Source of the DNA: Conexibacter woesei DSM 14684
GTDB lineage: Bacteria > Actinomycetota > Thermoleophilia > Solirubrobacterales > Solirubrobacteraceae
DNA length: 64,000 nucleotides
Reading direction: 5' to 3'
NCBI RefSeq assembly: GCF_000025265.1
Contig: NC_013739.1
Location: 2,046,001 to 2,110,000, forward strand
Of the stretch, positions 60,512 to 64,000 are shown one piece after another. How positions within the stretch are numbered: position 1 is the stretch's first letter; each line of letters begins with the position of its first letter. Position numbers and translations under genes: made by a program. The notes beneath the pieces were generated by a model. That model was not told the origin of the DNA and did not search any database. It saw nothing but the letters and a program-made list of their open reading frames with translations.

Positions 60512-60661
60512 CGCTCGCCTGTCGTTCTGAACCCTTGAGGAGAGGCAAGGATCGATGTTGGTGTGCCCGTCCCTGGAAGGCCGAACACGTGCCGGTCCGT
60601 GCGCGGACCAGCGGGGCGCACGGGAGCGATCCGCGGCGTTGCCCTATCCTGGCCCGTCGCC

Positions 60662-62524
60662 ATGGCTATTCGTTCAGATCTCCGCAACGTCGCGATCGTC
60701 GCCCACGTCGACCACGGGAAGACGACGCTCGTCGACAAGCTCCTGTGGCAATCGGGCGCGTTCCGCTCCAACCAGGACGTCGCAGAGCGCGTCATGGACT
60801 CGATGGACCTCGAGCGCGAGAAGGGCATCACGATCCTCGCGAAGAACACCGCCGTCCAGTACGGCGACGTGAAGGTCAACATCATCGACACGCCCGGACA
60901 CGCCGACTTCGGCGGCGAGGTGGAGCGCGGGCTGACGATGGTCGACGGCGTGCTGCTGCTCGTCGACTCCTCCGAGGGGCCGCTGCCGCAGACGCGCTTC
61001 GTGCTGCGCAAGGCACTCGCCGCGCACCTGCCGGTGATCCTCGTGATCAACAAGGTCGACCGGCCGGACTCGCGCATCAAGGAGGTCGTGGACGAGGTCT
61101 ACGAGCTGTTCCTCGACCTCGACGCGGACGAGTCCCAGATCGAGTTCCCGATCGTCTACACGAACGCGAAGGACGGCTGGGCGTCGACCGATTTCGACCC
61201 GGACAACCCGGTCGACGGCAGAGACCTGAGACCGCTGCTGGACCTGATCGTCGAGCACATCCCGGCGCCGTCGTACGAGGAGGACCACCCGCTGCAGGCG
61301 CTGGTCACGAACCTCGATGCCTCGCCCTATCTGGGCCGGATCGCGCTGGCGCGCGTGCGCCACGGCGTCATCAGACGCGGTCAGCAGATCGCCTGGTGCC
61401 GCACGGACGGGTCGATAGAGAGAGTCAGAGTGACCGACCTCTTCATCACCGAGGCGCTCGACCGCGTCGAGGCGAGCGAGGCGGGGCCGGGGGAGATCAT
61501 CGCGATCGCGGGCCTGGCCGAGGTGACGATCGGCGAGACGCTCGCCGACGCCGAGGACCCGCGCCCGCTGCCGGTGATCCACGTCGACGACCCGTCGCTG
61601 TCGGTGACGATCGGCGTCAACAACTCGCCGCTGGCGGCGGTCGAGAAGGGCACGAAGGTGACGGCGCGGCTGATCAAGGGCCGGCTCGACAGCGAGCTGG
61701 TCGGCAACGTCTCGCTGCGCGTGCTGCCGACCGAGCGGCCGGACACCTGGGAGGTCCAGGGGCGCGGCGAGCTGCAGCTGGCCGTCCTCGTCGAGCTGAT
61801 GCGCCGCGAGGGCTACGAGCTGACCGTCGGCAAGCCGCAGGTCGTCACGAAGGAGATCGACGGCAAGCTGTGCGAGCCGATGGAGCGGATGACGATCGAC
61901 ATCCCGGAGGAGTACGTCGGGGTCGTGACCCAGCTGCTGGCGCTGCGCAAGGGGCGCATGGAGCAGATGATCAACCACGGCACGGGCTGGGTCCGGATGG
62001 ACTACCTGGTGCCGGCGCGCGGGCTGATCGGCTTCCGCACGGAGTTCCTGACGGAGACGCGCGGGACGGGGATCATCAACCACGTCTTCGACGGCTGGGA
62101 GCCGTGGCACGGCGAGATCCGCACGCGGCCGTCCGGCTCGCTGGTCGCCGATCGCGCCGGCAGAGTCGCGTCGTTCGCGCTGTTCGGCCTGCAGGAGCGC
62201 GGGACGATGTTCGTCGGGCCGGGCGTCGAGGTCTACGAGGGCATGATCGTCGGCGAGAACGCGCGCTCGGAGGACCTGGACGTCAACGCCGTGCGCGAGA
62301 AGAAGCTCAACAACATCCGCTCCTCGACCGCTGACGAGCTGGAGCGGCTCGTGCCCGCGAAGATCCTGTCGCTGGATCAGGCGCTCGAGTTCGTGCGCGA
62401 GGACGAGTGCGTCGAGGTGACGCCGGGCGCGGTGCGGATGCGCAAGGTCTACCTGGACCAGACGACGCGCCAGAAGATGGCCCGCGGTCGCGCGCGCGAC
62501 CGCCTCTCCAGCGTCGAGTCCTAG
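60662..62524 (+). CDS. typA: Ribosome-associated GTPase BipA/TypA
   Basis: This 620-residue translational GTPase has G1 [10 protein letters not shown]3 [15 protein letters not shown] and G4 NKVDRPDSR, with [14 protein letters not shown] in switch I, then domain II, an EF-G-like domain V and the BipA-specific C-terminus ending [13 protein letters not shown]. Length matches the family (about 600-620). It assists 50S assembly and stress growth. The ATG at 60662 gives the family start [15 protein letters not shown]; there is no ribosome binding site, and TATCCT 11 bases upstream suggests a leaderless transcript. Some arginines are AGA. Confidence 0.97.
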   Translation: MAIRSDLRNVAIVAHVDHGKTTLVDKLLWQSGAFRSNQDVAERVMDSMDLEREKGITILAKNTAVQYGDVKVNIIDTPGHADFGGEVERGLTMVDGVLLLVDSSEGPLPQTRFVLRKALAAHLPVILVINKVDRPDSRIKEVVDEVYELFLDLDADESQIEFPIVYTNAKDGWASTDFDPDNPVDGRDLRPLLDLIVEHIPAPSYEEDHPLQALVTNLDASPYLGRIALARVRHGVIRRGQQIAWCRTDGSIERVRVTDLFITEALDRVEASEAGPGEIIAIAGLAEVTIGETLADAEDPRPLPVIHVDDPSLSVTIGVNNSPLAAVEKGTKVTARLIKGRLDSELVGNVSLRVLPTERPDTWEVQGRGELQLAVLVELMRREGYELTVGKPQVVTKEIDGKLCEPMERMTIDIPEEYVGVVTQLLALRKGRMEQMINHGTGWVRMDYLVPARGLIGFRTEFLTETRGTGIINHVFDGWEPWHGEIRTRPSGSLVADRAGRVASFALFGLQERGTMFVGPGVEVYEGMIVGENARSEDLDVNAVREKKLNNIRSSTADELERLVPAKILSLDQALEFVREDECVEVTPGAVRMRKVYLDQTTRQKMARGRARDRLSSVES

Positions 62525-63465
62525 ACGCTTCGGGCCGGATCGCTGCGGGTCGGGGCGTCGTTCGCGCGTCCCGCGCGGCCCGCTCTTTCGGCTGCGCGGA
62601 CGTGGTGCGCGAGCGCGCCGATCACCTCGGGCCAGACACCGCGCGGGAGGTCGTGGCCCATGCCGGGGACGACGACCAGCTCGGAGTCCGGGATCGCGCG
62701 CGCGGTCGCGCGGCCGCCGGAGATCGAGATCATCCGGTCGGCGTCGCCGTGGATCACGAGCGTGGGGGCGGAGACGCGATGGAGGGCTCTGGTGCGGTCG
62801 CCCGAGGCGAGGACCGCGGCGAGCTGGCGCGGCGTGCCGGTGGGGTCGGGGTTGCGGTCGTAGCTGCACTCCGCGATCTCGCGGAACAGCGGGTCGTCCG
62901 CCGGGCTGCCCGGCGAGCCGATCGCGTCGTGCAGCGCGACCTGGTGGGCGATGTAGCCGTCACGGCCGGGCGCGGCGCGTCTGAGCAGGAGGGGATAGGT
63001 CTTCAGCGCGGGCTGCCCGCTGAAGCGCGACCCGGTGTTGGACATGATCGACGTGAGCGAGCGGACGCGGCGCGGCTGCTCGGCGGCGATCGTCTGGGCG
63101 ATCATCCCGCCCATCGACGCGCCGGCGATGTGGACGCGGTCGAGGTTCAGCGCGTCGAGCAGTGCGACGGTGTCCCGCGCCATGTCGGCGAGCAGGTATT
63201 GCCGCGGGTCGAACCTGCGGGTCGCCAGCTGCCTGAGGGTGGGGAGGGGGACGTCCTTCATGAACGTCGAGCGCCCGCTGTCGCGGTTGTCGAAGCGGAT
63301 CACGTACAGCCCACGGTCGGTCAGCTCTCTCACGAACGACGCGTGCCAGCGGATCATCTGCATCCCGAGGCCCATCACGAGCAGCAGCGGGGGATCGGCG
63401 GGATCGCCGAACCCCTCCGCGCACAGCGTCACGCCCCGCCCGACGTCGTAGAGCCGCTCGCTCAC
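62521..63465 (-). CDS. Alpha/beta hydrolase
   Basis: This 314-residue protein has the strand LLLVMGLGMQMIRWH with the oxyanion region, FDNRDSGRS, the nucleophile elbow GASMGGMIAQ (Ser), Asp in HGDADRMIS and His in PGMGHDLPRG. The RFDNRDSGRST segment is typical of the DhaA/RdmC-like hydrolases, including aclacinomycin methylesterase. It overlaps the end of bipA by 4 bases tail to tail. Substrate is unknown. Confidence 0.9.
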   Translation of the reverse strand: MSERLYDVGRGVTLCAEGFGDPADPPLLLVMGLGMQMIRWHASFVRELTDRGLYVIRFDNRDSGRSTFMKDVPLPTLRQLATRRFDPRQYLLADMARDTVALLDALNLDRVHIAGASMGGMIAQTIAAEQPRRVRSLTSIMSNTGSRFSGQPALKTYPLLLRRAAPGRDGYIAHQVALHDAIGSPGSPADDPLFREIAECSYDRNPDPTGTPRQLAAVLASGDRTRALHRVSAPTLVIHGDADRMISISGGRATARAIPDSELVVVPGMGHDLPRGVWPEVIGALAHHVRAAERAGRAGRANDAPTRSDPARSV

Positions 63466-63469
63466 GGCG

Positions 63470-64000
63470 TCAGCCTACCGGGACCTCCTGCGTCGTCACC
63501 GTCACCTCGGCGAGCGTCTGCGCGAGGCCGGGCTGGCCGCAGAACGGCTGCGCGGCGCGGATCGTCTCGCTGCCCCCGGTCGCGGGGACGACGACGATCC
63601 AGGACATCTCGTACGGCCGCTCGGGGGCTGAGAAGGCGACGCTGATCGTGCCGTCGTCGTTGCGCTGGGCGCCGACGGCGGCTCTGCCGGCGAAGTCGCG
63701 CGTTCTGAGCATGTCCATGCCGCAGCTGTTCTCCGGGGTGCCGTCCCACTCGGTGCCGTTGTAGGTGCCGCTGCCGTCGACGTGGACGCCGACGCTGCTC
63801 GGGTCGCCGAGGAGCACCTCGCCGCTGCCGCGCATGCTCGTCTCGACGATGCCGGTGCCCATGTTCTTGTGGAATCTGACGGCGACGTTGACCTTGAGCC
63901 GTCTCAGCTCCTCGGGCGGGACCTCGTGGGCGAAGGCGGGCGGGCGGCCGGCGGTGCTCGTCAGCTCGGCGGCGACGCAGCCGGGCGTCGGCGGCAGCGG
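63470..64000 (-). CDS. Probable exported protein, 5' end outside window
   Basis: The frame is open on the minus strand from base 64000 to the stop at 63470 (176 residues visible). The visible part includes VAVRFHKNMGTGIVETSMRG, SGTYNGTEWDG, a Cys pair region and ends LAEVTVTTQEVPVG. Strand-rich sequence with few helices and an AGA-containing arginine pattern resembles the exported proteins elsewhere in the window, but the N-terminus with any signal peptide is beyond the edge. It ends 4 bases before the hydrolase start at 63465, so both may be in one operon. Confidence 0.7.
   Translation of the reverse strand, partial: PLPPTPGCVAAELTSTAGRPPAFAHEVPPEELRRLKVNVAVRFHKNMGTGIVETSMRGSGEVLLGDPSSVGVHVDGSGTYNGTEWDGTPENSCGMDMLRTRDFAGRAAVGAQRNDDGTISVAFSAPERPYEMSWIVVVPATGGSETIRAAQPFCGQPGLAQTLAEVTVTTQEVPVG

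Noticed and set aside
60555-60872. Small frame with a good ribosome binding site upstream of and overlapping bipA
   Set aside because: The GAGGAGAGG and ATG at 60555 look good, but the product is Arg/Pro/Ser-rich without structure and runs out of frame into bipA. A regulatory leader peptide cannot be excluded, but there is no further support.

Overview
The window is high-GC bacterial DNA with short intergenic gaps, frequent ATGA/GTGA start-stop overlaps and GTG/TTG starts. Gene content (ECF sigma factor with a membrane-anchored partner, several PadR regulators, FprA-type ferredoxin reductase, DUF2277, DUF5996, UBP-type zinc finger) points to Actinomycetota. The style resembles the Solirubrobacterales/Conexibacter group (Thermoleophilia), but that placement is inference; no rRNA or universal marker suitable for phylogeny is present apart from BipA/TypA.

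Layout. (1) 1-11.7 kb, plus strand: a catabolic-looking run with a ThDP dehydrogenase (E1 alpha, E1 beta, E2), a VOC protein, two short-chain dehydrogenases, a luciferase-like monooxygenase and a Gfo/Idh oxidoreductase. An IclR regulator follows, then a cytochrome P450 with its own [3Fe-4S] ferredoxin and FprA-type reductase, interrupted by a beta-propeller gene. (2) 11.8-21.5 kb: a regulatory, transport and isoprenoid island holding XRE, PadR and ArsR-like regulators, an FtsX/MacB-type permease, three ABC ATPases (two with degraded catalytic motifs), a DUF2600 terpene synthase and a cis-prenyltransferase. Its two ends share a 17-bp operator-like sequence. (3) 21.7-25.4 kb: a large KAP-family membrane NTPase of lower GC beside tRNA-Pro(UGG), a probable acquired gene. 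(4) 25.5-36.4 kb: housekeeping and accessory genes (OsmC, TPR, MFS, DUF5996, PadR-HAAS pair, SnoaL, LysR, metallo-beta-lactamase fold, DUF2277, methyltransferase, hydrolases, Fe-dependent dehydrogenase, UBP zinc finger). Two genes here carry apparent single-base frameshifts.

(5) 36.5-43.3 kb, minus strand: a tightly overlapping three-gene operon encoding a kleisin-like protein, a small MukE/JetB-like protein and a 1,514-residue SMC-like ATPase. This is a Wadjet/MksBEF-type condensin without a JetD nuclease gene next to it. (6) 43.4-51.4 kb: exported proteins, a SoxR/MerR-type promoter in front of a quinone oxidoreductase, an ECF sigma factor with its putative anti-sigma partner, a lipid-flippase-like membrane protein and a deaminase. 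(7) 51.4-55.4 kb: a second PadR, ABC ATPase and FtsX-type permease operon, paralogous to part of region 2. (8) 55.5-64 kb: a polar amino-acid ABC importer, a flavin reductase-like protein, exported proteins, BipA and a hydrolase.

A theme not explained by ordinary annotation is that several exported proteins (44154-45293, 50840-51364, 57290-58198, and less strongly 47043-47936 and the partial gene at 63470) write arginine mainly as AGA. Their neighbours use CGC/CGG almost exclusively. Two distant genes (MBL hydrolase and quinone oxidoreductase) share a promoter with a dyad inside a 19-bp spacer, the hallmark of SoxR/MerR control. All identifications rest on reading motifs in the sequence; no database search was run.
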